The translations under genes were made by a program, and so were the position numbers. The notes below the pieces were generated by a model, which saw nothing but the letters and a program-made list of their open reading frames with translations, searched no databases and was not told the DNA's origin. This document shows, in pieces, positions 1 to 5,666 of a stretch of 5,690 bases of DNA; the stretch's first letter is position 1; each line of letters begins with the position of its first letter. Location of the stretch: positions 1-5,690 of the forward strand of contig JAICJM010000228.1 of the NCBI GenBank assembly GCA_025928435.1. The letters are read 5' to 3'. The DNA is from Thermoleophilia bacterium (GTDB taxonomy: Bacteria; Actinomycetota; Thermoleophilia; Gaiellales; JAICJC01).

Positions 1-510
1 CTTCGGCCACTCCGCGTCGTCCACGACGATCAGCGCCGAGCGCGCCAGGAGCGGCCGGACGGCGTCGAGCGCCGCCCGCGTCGCCGCCGTGGAGTGGTCG
101 GCGTCGTAGAAGAAGGCGCCGATCGGCGGCAGCCGGTGCTCGCGCAGCACCGAGACGGTGTCGCCGTCGATGACGCGCACCCGTTCGGCGACGCCGAAGC
201 GCTCCAGGTTGGCGGCGAGGCCCGCCGGGTCGGAGTCGTCGAACGAGAAGTTGTCGATGCCGATCGCCGTCTCCGCGCCGCCGAGCGCGGCCGCGATCAG
301 GCTGCGGCCGCGGTAGGAGCCGGCCTCGACGTAGCACTCGCCGGCCCCGAGGCAGCCCGCGGCCAGCGCGAGCAGGGCGAGGTTGTTCTCCTCGGAGAGC
401 CCCTCGACCGCCTCGCAGAGCGGCTGCAGCCGCCGGTCGATCGGGGTCTCGGAGCGGGGGAAGTCGGTGAATTGTCCGGGCAGCTCGCGCAGCAGGCGCT
501 CGACGTCCAC
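1..510 (-). CDS. Class I SAM-dependent methyltransferase, 3' end cut off by window
   Basis: Reading the minus strand from GTG at 510 gives 170 codons without a stop, in frame to the window edge, so the C-terminus is missing. A glycine-rich SAM-binding loop, VEAGSYRGRSL, lies at residues 61-71 (E62, G64, G68). An acidic residue after the next strand (GIDNF, D86) suits the SAM ribose contact. YDADHS at 135-140 and VVDDAEW at 162-168 match the later strand motifs of the Methyltransf_24-like group. The substrate cannot be read; an O-methyltransferase acting on a sugar or small molecule is an inference from the neighbouring nucleotide-sugar gene. GTG 510 is the only start codon between the window of homology and the in-frame stop at 580-582. 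It lies 7 nt after the decarboxylase stop and has no clear Shine-Dalgarno sequence, which suggests translational coupling within one operon. The fold call is firm, the role is not. Confidence 0.85.
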   Translation of the reverse strand, partial: MDVERLLRELPGQFTDFPRSETPIDRRLQPLCEAVEGLSEENNLALLALAAGCLGAGECYVEAGSYRGRSLIAAALGGAETAIGIDNFSFDDSDPAGLAANLERFGVAERVRVIDGDTVSVLREHRLPPIGAFFYDADHSTAATRAALDAVRPLLARSALIVVDDAEWPK

Positions 511-517
511 GGCGCGG

Positions 518-1456
518 TCAGGCGGGGACGGGGGTGCGGCCGAGGCTCTCGATGGTGCGGCGCAGGCCCTCGTCGAGCGTCACCTTCGGCTCCCAGCCGA
601 GGATCTCGCGGGCGCGGGTGATGTCGGGCTGGCGCACCTTCGGGTCGTCGATCGGCAGCCCCTCGAAGACGATCTCCGAGCGCGTGCCGGTGAGGGCGAC
701 GATCTTCTCGGCCAGGTCGATCAGGCTCATCTCGTTCGGGTTGCCGACGTTCACCGGGAGGTGGTAGTCGCTCATCGCGAGCCGGAAGAGGCCCTCGATC
801 AGGTCGTCGACGTAGCAGAACGAGCGCGTCTGGCTGCCGTCGCCGAAGACCGTGATGGGCTTGCCCTCGAGCGCCTGGCTCAGGAAGTTGGGGATGGCGC
901 GGCCGTCGTGCTGGCGCATGCGCGGGCCGTAGGTGTTGAAGATCCGGGCGATGTGCGTGTCGACGCCCTGCTGGCGGTGGTAGGCCATCGTCATCGCCTC
1001 GGAGTAGCGCTTCGCCTCGTCGTAGACGCCGCGCGGGCCGACCGGGTTGACGTTGCCCCAGTACTCCTCCTGCTGCGGGTGCATCTCGGGGTCGCCGTAC
1101 ACCTCGGACGTCGACGCGATCATGAACCGGGCCCGCTTGAACTTCGCCAGCCCGAGCGCGTTGTGCGTCCCGTACGAGCCGACCTTGAGCGTCGCGAGCG
1201 GCAGCCGCAGGTAGTCGACGGGGCTCGCCGGCGAGGCCAGGTGGAACACGACATCCACGGGCTCGGACACCTCGATGAACTCGACGCAGTTGTGATAGCG
1301 GAAGTCGAACGCGTCGCCGCGCAGCCGCTCGATGTTCTCGAGGCTGCCCGTGTCGAGGTTGTCGAGGCAGATGACGCGCCAGTCGCGCTCGAGCAGGTAC
1401 TCACACAGGTGCGAACCCAGGAATCCGGCGCCGCCGGTCACGACTGCAGTGCTCAA
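518..1456 (-). CDS. uxs: UDP-glucuronate decarboxylase (UDP-xylose synthase), extended SDR family
   Basis: This 312-aa NAD-dependent enzyme is expected to convert UDP-glucuronate to UDP-xylose through a 4-keto intermediate in the cytoplasm, supplying xylose or derived sugars for glycans. The Rossmann loop [10 protein letters not shown] is at residues 7-16, and D32 ends the second strand. HLASPAS is at 72-78. The stretch [14 protein letters not shown] at 115-128, followed by [19 protein letters not shown] at 132-150, is diagnostic of UXS rather than of generic dTDP-glucose dehydratases and carries the catalytic Y145 and K149. FNTYGPRM is at 173-180 and [10 protein letters not shown] at 210-219. 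The length is normal for bacterial UXS. The frame stays open upstream to 1624, but TTG 1456 is chosen because GGAGG lies 4 nt before it and the first Rossmann strand starts two residues later. The methyltransferase follows as a probable operon partner. A related UDP-sugar epimerase is the main alternative. Confidence 0.93.
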   Translation of the reverse strand: MSTAVVTGGAGFLGSHLCEYLLERDWRVICLDNLDTGSLENIERLRGDAFDFRYHNCVEFIEVSEPVDVVFHLASPASPVDYLRLPLATLKVGSYGTHNALGLAKFKRARFMIASTSEVYGDPEMHPQQEEYWGNVNPVGPRGVYDEAKRYSEAMTMAYHRQQGVDTHIARIFNTYGPRMRQHDGRAIPNFLSQALEGKPITVFGDGSQTRSFCYVDDLIEGLFRLAMSDYHLPVNVGNPNEMSLIDLAEKIVALTGTRSEIVFEGLPIDDPKVRQPDITRAREILGWEPKVTLDEGLRRTIESLGRTPVPA

Positions 1457-1460
1457 TGTG

Positions 1461-1465
1461 CCTCC
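1461..1465 (-). promoter_or_regulatory. Ribosome binding site that fixes the TTG start of the UXS gene
   Basis: The minus strand reads GGAGG here, four nt (CACA) before TTG 1456. It is the only good Shine-Dalgarno match near the N-terminus, and it excludes the 56-codon open extension upstream, which has no family similarity. The spacing is a little short but workable. Confidence 0.75.
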
Positions 1466-1485
1466 AGGGGGGTGTCGGGAAGAGG

Positions 1486-1491
1486 AGTGTA
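1486..1491 (-). promoter_or_regulatory. Candidate -10 element for the UXS-methyltransferase operon
   Basis: The minus strand reads TACACT, a good match to the actinobacterial TANNNT -10 element. Transcription would start near 1479 and leave a leader of about 23 nt holding the GGAGG ribosome binding site. No convincing -35 box is seen 16-18 nt upstream, so the call rests on the hexamer and its position. A small inverted repeat, GTGT-N5-ACAC at 1487-1499, overlaps it and could be an operator, though it may be chance. Confidence 0.35.
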
Positions 1492-1540
1492 CGGGACACG
1501 GCCCGGATCGCCCGCAGCCGAGCGGAGATAACGCGTCTGC

Positions 1541-1546
1541 TACCCT
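1541..1546 (+). promoter_or_regulatory. Candidate -10 element for rpsO-pnp
   Basis: TACCCT fits the TANNNT pattern and lies in the only somewhat AT-richer part of the divergent gap, just after GGAGATAACG. Initiation near 1553 would give a leader of about 86 nt, enough to contain the fold at 1578-1625. No recognisable -35 hexamer is found at the expected distance. Confidence 0.35.
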
Positions 1547-1577
1547 GCCGGACGACCGCACCGCGGAGCCTGCGAAG

Positions 1578-1625
1578 CTTGCCGACGGGGCCCTGGGATG
1601 CGGCGACGATGTCACCCGAGGCAAG
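1578..1625 (+). promoter_or_regulatory. Potential rpsO leader RNA structure partly covering the ribosome binding site
   Basis: CTTGCC at 1578-1583 is the exact complement of GGCAAG at 1620-1625. The last three bases of that block (AAG) open the Shine-Dalgarno stretch AAGGAGGTG. Inside this helix, after a small asymmetric bulge (GA against A), CGGG at 1586-1589 pairs exactly with CCCG at 1615-1618. The 25-nt apical part can form a weak GCC/GGC pairing (1590-1592 with 1602-1604) and a GAC-GAT-GTC mini-hairpin (1605-1613), which would make a small branched junction. S15 is known to repress its own mRNA in several bacteria through leader structures that differ between phyla. A role as an S15-responsive leader is inferred from position and base pairing only. 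A competing short hairpin, 1572-1582, would disrupt the outer helix. Confidence 0.4.
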
Positions 1626-1631
1626 GAGGTG
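1623..1631 (+). promoter_or_regulatory. Strong ribosome binding site of rpsO
   Basis: AAGGAGGTG is close to a full complement of the 16S rRNA 3' end. The core AGGAGG ends 9 nt before ATG 1639. It settles the start within a frame that is open from 1456. Its 5' three bases are part of the potential inhibitory helix 1578-1583/1620-1625. Confidence 0.85.
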
Positions 1632-1638
1632 TGGGCGC

Positions 1639-1908
1639 ATGCCGCTCACCCAGGACCAGAAGAAGGAGCTGATCGGCAAGTTCGGGGCAAGCGACGCCGA
1701 CACCGGCTCCACCAAGGTGCAGATCGCCCTGCTCACCCAGCGGATCAGCGAGCTCACCGAGCACATGAAAGTGCACAAGCACGACCACCATTCCCGCCGG
1801 GGCCTGCTCAAGCTGGTCGGCCGGCGGCGCCGGTTGCTGACCTACATGCAGAGGCACGATCTGGAGGGCTACCGCGCGTTGATCAAGGAGCTGGGCCTGC
1901 GCCGCTAG
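1639..1908 (+). CDS. rpsO: 30S ribosomal protein S15
   Basis: This 89-aa protein has exactly the usual S15 length. S15 binds the central domain of 16S rRNA early in 30S assembly and contributes to an intersubunit bridge. The sequence shows the family signature almost unbroken: [20 protein letters not shown] at residues 21-40, the [12 protein letters not shown] block at 45-57 and [12 protein letters not shown] at 59-70, with the expected basic helices. Upstream in-frame codons back to 1456 lack family similarity and are excluded by the AAGGAGGTG ribosome binding site. pnp follows 63 nt downstream on the same strand, the conserved bacterial arrangement, so the two are probably co-transcribed. 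Control probably acts through the leader fold described separately. The TAG stop sits in the loop of a 6-bp hairpin. Identification is essentially certain. Confidence 0.98.
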   Translation: MPLTQDQKKELIGKFGASDADTGSTKVQIALLTQRISELTEHMKVHKHDHHSRRGLLKLVGRRRRLLTYMQRHDLEGYRALIKELGLRR

Positions 1909-1914
1909 GGCGCA
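1898..1914 (+). repeat. Inverted repeat (RNA hairpin) spanning the rpsO stop codon
   Basis: TGCGCC at 1898-1903 and GGCGCA at 1909-1914 are exact reverse complements with a 5-nt loop, GCTAG, which contains the TAG stop. No T-run follows, so it is not a canonical intrinsic terminator. It may protect the rpsO 3' end or form part of the rpsO-pnp processing region together with the next hairpin. Confidence 0.5.
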
Positions 1915-1931
1915 CGTCCGGACCGGAGGAT

Positions 1932-1950
1932 GGCCCGCGAGGCGCGGGCC
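1932..1950 (+). repeat. Perfect 8-bp GC hairpin in the rpsO-pnp gap, candidate processing site
   Basis: GGCCCGCG at 1932-1939 and CGCGGGCC at 1943-1950 are exact reverse complements separated by AGG, giving an all-G/C stem 21 nt before the pnp ATG. A purine-rich stretch, not a T-run, follows, so rho-independent termination is unlikely and readthrough into pnp is expected. In E. coli and Streptomyces the rpsO-pnp intergenic RNA carries stem-loops cut by RNase III, and in E. coli this underlies PNPase autoregulation. The same role here is inferred from position. The stem itself is shorter than a typical RNase III substrate. It could instead act as a 3' stabiliser for rpsO mRNA. Confidence 0.6.
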
Positions 1951-1951
1951 C

Positions 1952-1957
1952 GAGGAG
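1952..1957 (+). promoter_or_regulatory. Probable ribosome binding site of pnp, unusually distant
   Basis: GAGGAG lies directly after the intergenic hairpin, but its end is 14 nt from ATG 1972, longer than usual. The intervening AGAAGAGAGAGAAC is almost purely purine, and AGAGAG at 1963-1968 could serve as a weaker, closer site. A better GGAGG at 1925-1929 abuts an in-frame ATG at 1930 with no spacer, so it is unlikely to drive that start. Confidence 0.5.
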
Positions 1958-1971
1958 AGAAGAGAGAGAAC

Positions 1972-4440
1972 ATGAGCATTGCAGTGGAGCCCGGGGCAAC
2001 ACGTCTGGCCGTCACGATCGGCGAGAAGGAGATCAGCTTCGAGACGGGCGCAGTCGCCAAGCAGGCGCACGGCGCCGTGCTGGTGCAGCAGGAGGGCACC
2101 GTGGTGCTGGCCACCGCGGTCGGCCGGACGGAGGGCCGTGAGGGAGCGGATTTCTTCCCCCTCACCGTCGACGTCGAGGAGAAGGCATACGCCGCCGGGA
2201 AGATCCCCGGCGGGTTCTTCAAGCGTGAGGGCCGCGCGGGCGAGAAGGCGATCCTGACCGCGCGCATGGTCGACCGGCCGATCCGGCCGCTGTGGCCGAA
2301 GGGCTACAAGAACGAGGTCCAGGTCATCGTGACCACGTTCTCCGCCGACCAGGTGCACCCGCACGACATCCTGGCGATCAACGGCTCGTCGGCGGCGCTG
2401 ATGCTTTCGCCCATGCCGTTCCTGGGCCCCGTCGGGGCCGTTCGCATCGGCCGCATCGACGGCCGCCTCGTCGTCAATCCGACGCTCCCCGACCTGAAGG
2501 AGTCGACGCTCGACCTGATCGTCTGCGGCACGCCCGAGGCGATCACGATGGTCGAGGCCGGCGCCGAGGAGATCGGTGAGGAGGACCTGATCGAGGCCCT
2601 CGAGCTCGCCCACGGCGAGGTCAAGAAGCTGTGTCAGCTCCAGATCGAGCTGGCCTCGCAGGCGGGCCAGCCCAAGTGGGCCGACGGCGCCGTCACCGAG
2701 TCGCTTCGCACCACCCACGGCGACGCGCTCCGCGCCGCCGTCTCCGAGGGCGGCCTGGTCGCGCTCCCGGGCCGCATCGACGCGCTCCTGCACTCGGAGC
2801 TGCCCGAGATCGGCGGCGGCTCGACCGACGCCGACGTGCTCCAGCGCCAGCGGGTGCAGTTCGGGTTCGTCCAGCTCGCCACCGAAGCACGCGACGGCGC
2901 GGTCTACCCGCACGTCAAGGAGCAGTTCGGCGACGCGATCCGCGCGCTGACCGACGCCGAGCAGGACTCGAAGGAGCTGAAATCGGCCAAGCGGCACGCG
3001 CTCTACGAGCACATCGCGAACACGATCCAGCTGCCGTTCCCGTCCCGTATCGAAGCCGACGGCGAGGGCCAGGGGCCGCTCGACGCGGTCACCCGCAGCG
3101 CCGTCCTGTCGGCGAGCGACAAGCTCTACAAGGAGATCGTCCGCACCAAGATCGCCGTCGACAAGCGGCGGCCGGACGGGCGCTCCGAGACGGAGATCCG
3201 CGGGATCACGTCGTCCGTCAGCGTCATGCCGCGCACGCACGGCTCGGCGCTCTTCACCCGCGGCCAGACCCAGGCGCTCACGCTCTGCACGCTCGGGACG
3301 GCCAAGGAGGAGCAGCGCATCGACGACCTGTCGCTCGACGAGACGAAGCGCTACATCCACCACTACAACTTCCCGCCGTTCAGCGTCGGCGAGACCGGCT
3401 TCATGCGCGGCCCCAAGCGCCGCGACATCGGTCATGGCGCGCTGGCCGAGCGGGCGCTCGTGCCGGTCATCCCGAGCGCGGTCGACTTCCCCTACACGCT
3501 GCGGCTGGTGTCGGAGATCCTGGAGTCGAACGGGTCCTCGTCGATGGCCTCCGTGTGCGGGTCGACGCTCTCGCTGATGGACGCGGGGGTGCCGATCAAG
3601 GCGCCGGTGGCCGGGATCGCGATGGGCCTCATCAAGGAGGGCGACGACTACGTCATCCTGACCGACATCCAGGGCGCCGAGGATCATCTCGGCGACATGG
3701 ACTTCAAGGTCGCCGGCACCGACCAGGGCGTGACCGCGCTGCAGATGGACATCAAGATCACCGGTGTCACGACGGAGATCCTGCGCAGCGCGCTCGGCCA
3801 GGCGCGTGAGGCCCGGATCCACATCCTGGGCAAGATGCGGGAGGCGATCGCCGAGCCGCGCACCGAGCTCGCGGCGCACGCCCCGCGGATCGTCAGCACG
3901 AAGATCCACCCCGACTTCATCGGGATGGTGATCGGGAAGGGCGGCGAGACCATCCGCGGCCTCGAGGCCGACTACGAGGTTCAGATCGACATCGAGGAGG
4001 ATGGAACGATCCGCATCTACGGCACGAACGGCGAGCTCGCCGAGCAGTGCCGGATCACCATCGAGGCCATGACCAAGGAGGTCGAGGTCGGCGACGAGTA
4101 CACGGGGAAGGTGGTCAAGATCACCGACTTCGGCGCGTTCGTCGAGCTCCGCAAGGGCGTCGACGGCCTGCTGCACGTGAGCCGCATCCTGCCGAAGGGC
4201 AACCGGCTGCAGTCGGCCGCCCAGGTGATCGATCGCGGTGACACCGTGAAGGTCACGGTCGCCGAGGTGGACAAGGAGAAGGGCCGCATCGGCCTGACGC
4301 TCCTCGCCAAGCTCGAGGGCGAGAACGAGATCACACCCGAGCAGCTGATCGAGGTGGCCGAGCGCACGCCCGCGCCGCCCCGCGAGGAGCGGCCCCCGCG
4401 GCGCGACCGCGATCGCGGCCCACGCCGGCGGCGCGACTAG
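1972..4440 (+). CDS. pnp: Polynucleotide phosphorylase (polyribonucleotide nucleotidyltransferase)
   Basis: This 822-aa PNPase degrades RNA 3' to 5' with phosphate, releasing nucleoside diphosphates, and can run in reverse to add tails; it works as a trimer. In order: a first RNase PH domain (about 8-150), a helical linker, a second RNase PH domain beginning at RPDGR (400-404), a KH domain with GKGG at 655-658, and an S1 domain from about 704 to 780. Catalytic and phosphate-site residues are kept: SNGSSSM at 519-525 and EDHLGDMDFK at 570-579 (D571, D577 and K579 by alignment with E. coli). Two features lengthen it beyond the usual 700-750 aa. The linker from W236 to R400 is 163 residues, against about 83 in E. 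coli as I recall that sequence, and the C-terminus is an Arg-rich tail (11 Arg in 798-822). ATG 1972 is preferred to in-frame ATG 1930, whose 14 extra codons would encode the intergenic hairpin. It lies downstream of rpsO, and its stop overlaps that of the convergent gene. Confidence 0.98.
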   Translation: MSIAVEPGATRLAVTIGEKEISFETGAVAKQAHGAVLVQQEGTVVLATAVGRTEGREGADFFPLTVDVEEKAYAAGKIPGGFFKREGRAGEKAILTARMVDRPIRPLWPKGYKNEVQVIVTTFSADQVHPHDILAINGSSAALMLSPMPFLGPVGAVRIGRIDGRLVVNPTLPDLKESTLDLIVCGTPEAITMVEAGAEEIGEEDLIEALELAHGEVKKLCQLQIELASQAGQPKWADGAVTESLRTTHGDALRAAVSEGGLVALPGRIDALLHSELPEIGGGSTDADVLQRQRVQFGFVQLATEARDGAVYPHVKEQFGDAIRALTDAEQDSKELKSAKRHALYEHIANTIQLPFPSRIEADGEGQGPLDAVTRSAVLSASDKLYKEIVRTKIAVDKRRPDGRSETEIRGITSSVSVMPRTHGSALFTRGQTQALTLCTLGTAKEEQRIDDLSLDETKRYIHHYNFPPFSVGETGFMRGPKRRDIGHGALAERALVPVIPSAVDFPYTLRLVSEILESNGSSSMASVCGSTLSLMDAGVPIKAPVAGIAMGLIKEGDDYVILTDIQGAEDHLGDMDFKVAGTDQGVTALQMDIKITGVTTEILRSALGQAREARIHILGKMREAIAEPRTELAAHAPRIVSTKIHPDFIGMVIGKGGETIRGLEADYEVQIDIEEDGTIRIYGTNGELAEQCRITIEAMTKEVEVGDEYTGKVVKITDFGAFVELRKGVDGLLHVSRILPKGNRLQSAAQVIDRGDTVKVTVAEVDKEKGRIGLTLLAKLEGENEITPEQLIEVAERTPAPPREERPPRRDRDRGPRRRRD
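4437..4440. other. Shared CTAG: overlapping stop codons of two convergent genes
   Basis: CTAG is self-complementary, so it supplies TAG to pnp (4438-4440) and TAG to the minus-strand PLP enzyme (4437-4439). The genes overlap by 4 bp and leave no intergenic space for a dedicated terminator. The nearest foldable elements are inside the coding regions: CCGCGATCGCGG at 4407-4418 and GCCC-GAAT-GGGC at 4446-4457. Both are short stems without T-runs. Confidence 0.9.
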
Positions 4441-5633
4441 GACGAGCCCGAATGGGCGGCGACGGCCTCGACGACCGCCGCCGCCCGTTCCAGCTCCTCG
4501 TCCGTGTTGTAGTAGTGCACGGACGCCCGCACGAGGGCGTCGAGGCCGCGCGCGTCCATGTCGAGCAGGGTGGAGCTGCGGCGTGACGGCACCACGTGCA
4601 CGTTGCGCCGCGCGAGCTCGGCGGCGACGTCCGGCGGGGCGACGCCCGCGACGGTGAAGGACACGATCCCGCACCGCTCGACGCCGAGGTCCCGCACCTC
4701 GACGCCGGGGATCGCCGCGAGGTGGCCGCGCAGGCCCTCGGCCAGGCCGCGGATACGCTCGTAGATCGCCTCGAGGCCCAGGTCGCGGGCGTACTCGGCC
4801 GCGGCCGCCAGCCCGGCACGCCCGGCGACGAAGCTCTCCCAGTTCTCGAACCGGCGCGCCCCCGGCGCCAGCCGATAGCTGTCACGGTCGACCCACTCGG
4901 CCGCCCGCAGGTCGAGGAAGGGCGGCTCGAGCGTCTCCGCGAGCGACCGGCGCACGTAGAGGACGCCCGTGCCGCGCGGACCGCGCAGGAACTTGCGCCC
5001 GGTCGCCGAGAGCATGTCGCAGCCGATCCGCTCGACGTCGAGCGGCATCTGGCCGAGCGACTGGCAGGCGTCGAGCAGGAACGGGATCCCCGCCTTGCGC
5101 GCGACGGCGCCGACCCGCTCGGCCGGGTTCACGAGGCCGCCGTTCGTGGGCACGTGCGTGATCGAGATCAGGCGCACGCGCTCGTCCAGCATCGCCTCCA
5201 GCGCGTCGATCGAGATCCGGCCGTGCTCGTCGTCGGGGACGGCCTCCACCCGGGCGCCCGTGCGCCGGCACACCTGCAGGTAGGCGAGGTAGTTGCTCTC
5301 GTACTCGGCGGTGGCGGTCAGGATCCGGTCGCCGGCGCGGAACGGCAGCGAGTAGAACGCCATGTCCCAGGCCCGGGTCGCGTTCTCGATGATCGCCACC
5401 TCGTCGCGCTCGCAGCCGAGCAGGCGCGCGAGCGCGGGGTAGGCGGCGTCGAGGCGCTCGGCGGCCGCGTCCTCCGCCTCGTAGCCGCCGAGCCGGGCCT
5501 CGAGCTCGAGGTGCGCGACGACGGCGTCCAGCACGGGTTGCGGCGGGAGCGAGGAGCCGGCCGCGTTCAGGTGGATACGGTCGTCCGTGCAACCCGGCGT
5601 GTCGGCGCGCGCGCGGGCGACGTCGATCGGCAT
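4437..5633 (-). CDS. Class V-fold PLP-dependent enzyme (aminotransferase / cysteine desulfurase-like)
   Basis: From ATG 5633 this is a 398-aa cytoplasmic PLP enzyme of the Aminotran_5 family. The N-terminal HLNAAGSSLPP at residues 21-31 matches the LNxAGxS entry motif of the group. ENATRAWDMAF at 83-93 is the cofactor phosphate and ring region. THVPTNGG is at 159-166. DACQSLGQMPLD at 188-199 gives D188 for the pyridine nitrogen, and SATGRKFLRGPRGTG at 209-223 gives the Schiff-base lysine K214. RASVHYYNTDEE near the C-terminus is the usual closing motif. Members include cysteine desulfurases, selenocysteine lyase-like and isopenicillin-epimerase-like proteins. No cysteine-bearing desulfurase loop is evident, so the reaction is undetermined. 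In-frame GTG 5663 would add 10 residues but would leave only 3 bp to the divergent gene, so ATG 5633 is preferred. It is convergent with pnp and divergent from the right-edge gene, so it is probably transcribed alone. Confidence 0.92.
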   Translation of the reverse strand: MPIDVARARADTPGCTDDRIHLNAAGSSLPPQPVLDAVVAHLELEARLGGYEAEDAAAERLDAAYPALARLLGCERDEVAIIENATRAWDMAFYSLPFRAGDRILTATAEYESNYLAYLQVCRRTGARVEAVPDDEHGRISIDALEAMLDERVRLISITHVPTNGGLVNPAERVGAVARKAGIPFLLDACQSLGQMPLDVERIGCDMLSATGRKFLRGPRGTGVLYVRRSLAETLEPPFLDLRAAEWVDRDSYRLAPGARRFENWESFVAGRAGLAAAAEYARDLGLEAIYERIRGLAEGLRGHLAAIPGVEVRDLGVERCGIVSFTVAGVAPPDVAAELARRNVHVVPSRRSSTLLDMDARGLDALVRASVHYYNTDEELERAAAVVEAVAAHSGSS

Positions 5634-5639
5634 CGGCGC

Positions 5640-5645
5640 ATTCTG
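5640..5645 (-). promoter_or_regulatory. Candidate leaderless -10 element for the PLP enzyme gene
   Basis: The minus strand reads CAGAAT, four of six matches to TATAAT with the key A2 and T6 kept, and ends 6 nt before ATG 5633. No Shine-Dalgarno sequence lies near this ATG: the nearest GGAGG (5657-5661) is 23 nt away. The layout fits a leaderless transcript starting at the A of ATG. No -35 box is evident. Confidence 0.35.
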
Positions 5646-5653
5646 GCACGGAC

Positions 5654-5659
5654 TAGCCT
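5654..5659 (+). promoter_or_regulatory. Candidate leaderless -10 element for the right-edge gene
   Basis: TAGCCT matches TANNNT and ends 7 nt before GTG 5667, so transcription would begin at or beside the start codon. No ribosome binding site is present between the hexamer and GTG. This is the classic arrangement of actinobacterial leaderless genes. The -35 region, about 5631-5636, shows no consensus. Confidence 0.45.
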
Positions 5660-5666
5660 CCACGGC

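Noticed and set aside
94..1531. Long plus-strand open frames (94-621 and 383-1531) across the methyltransferase and UXS genes
   Set aside because: The minus strand encodes clear enzymes with intact motifs there; the plus-strand products are compositional shadows.
1457..1624. A 56-codon N-terminal extension of the UXS gene to an ATG at 1624
   Set aside because: The extension is unlike UXS, would overlap the rpsO promoter and leader, and is excluded by GGAGG before TTG 1456 and the immediate Rossmann start.
1932..1957. Intrinsic terminator after rpsO
   Set aside because: The stem is strong, but it is followed by purines with no T-run, and pnp is expected to be co-transcribed.
1930..1971. ATG 1930 as the pnp start, adding 14 residues
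   Set aside because: GGAGG directly abuts this ATG with no spacer, and the extra codons would be the GC hairpin. ATG 1972 lies nearer the conserved N-terminus.
2631..3809. A 392-codon plus-strand frame inside pnp
   Set aside because: It is the alternate frame of a verified PNPase region, made mostly of Arg, Ala, Pro and Gly, with no domain motif.
1612..4674. A 1020-codon open frame on the minus strand, antisense to rpsO and pnp
   Set aside because: It is low-complexity (Arg, Ala, Asp, Leu, Val-rich), crosses several genuine genes and shows no family motif. It arises because high GC depletes stop codons opposite a real gene.
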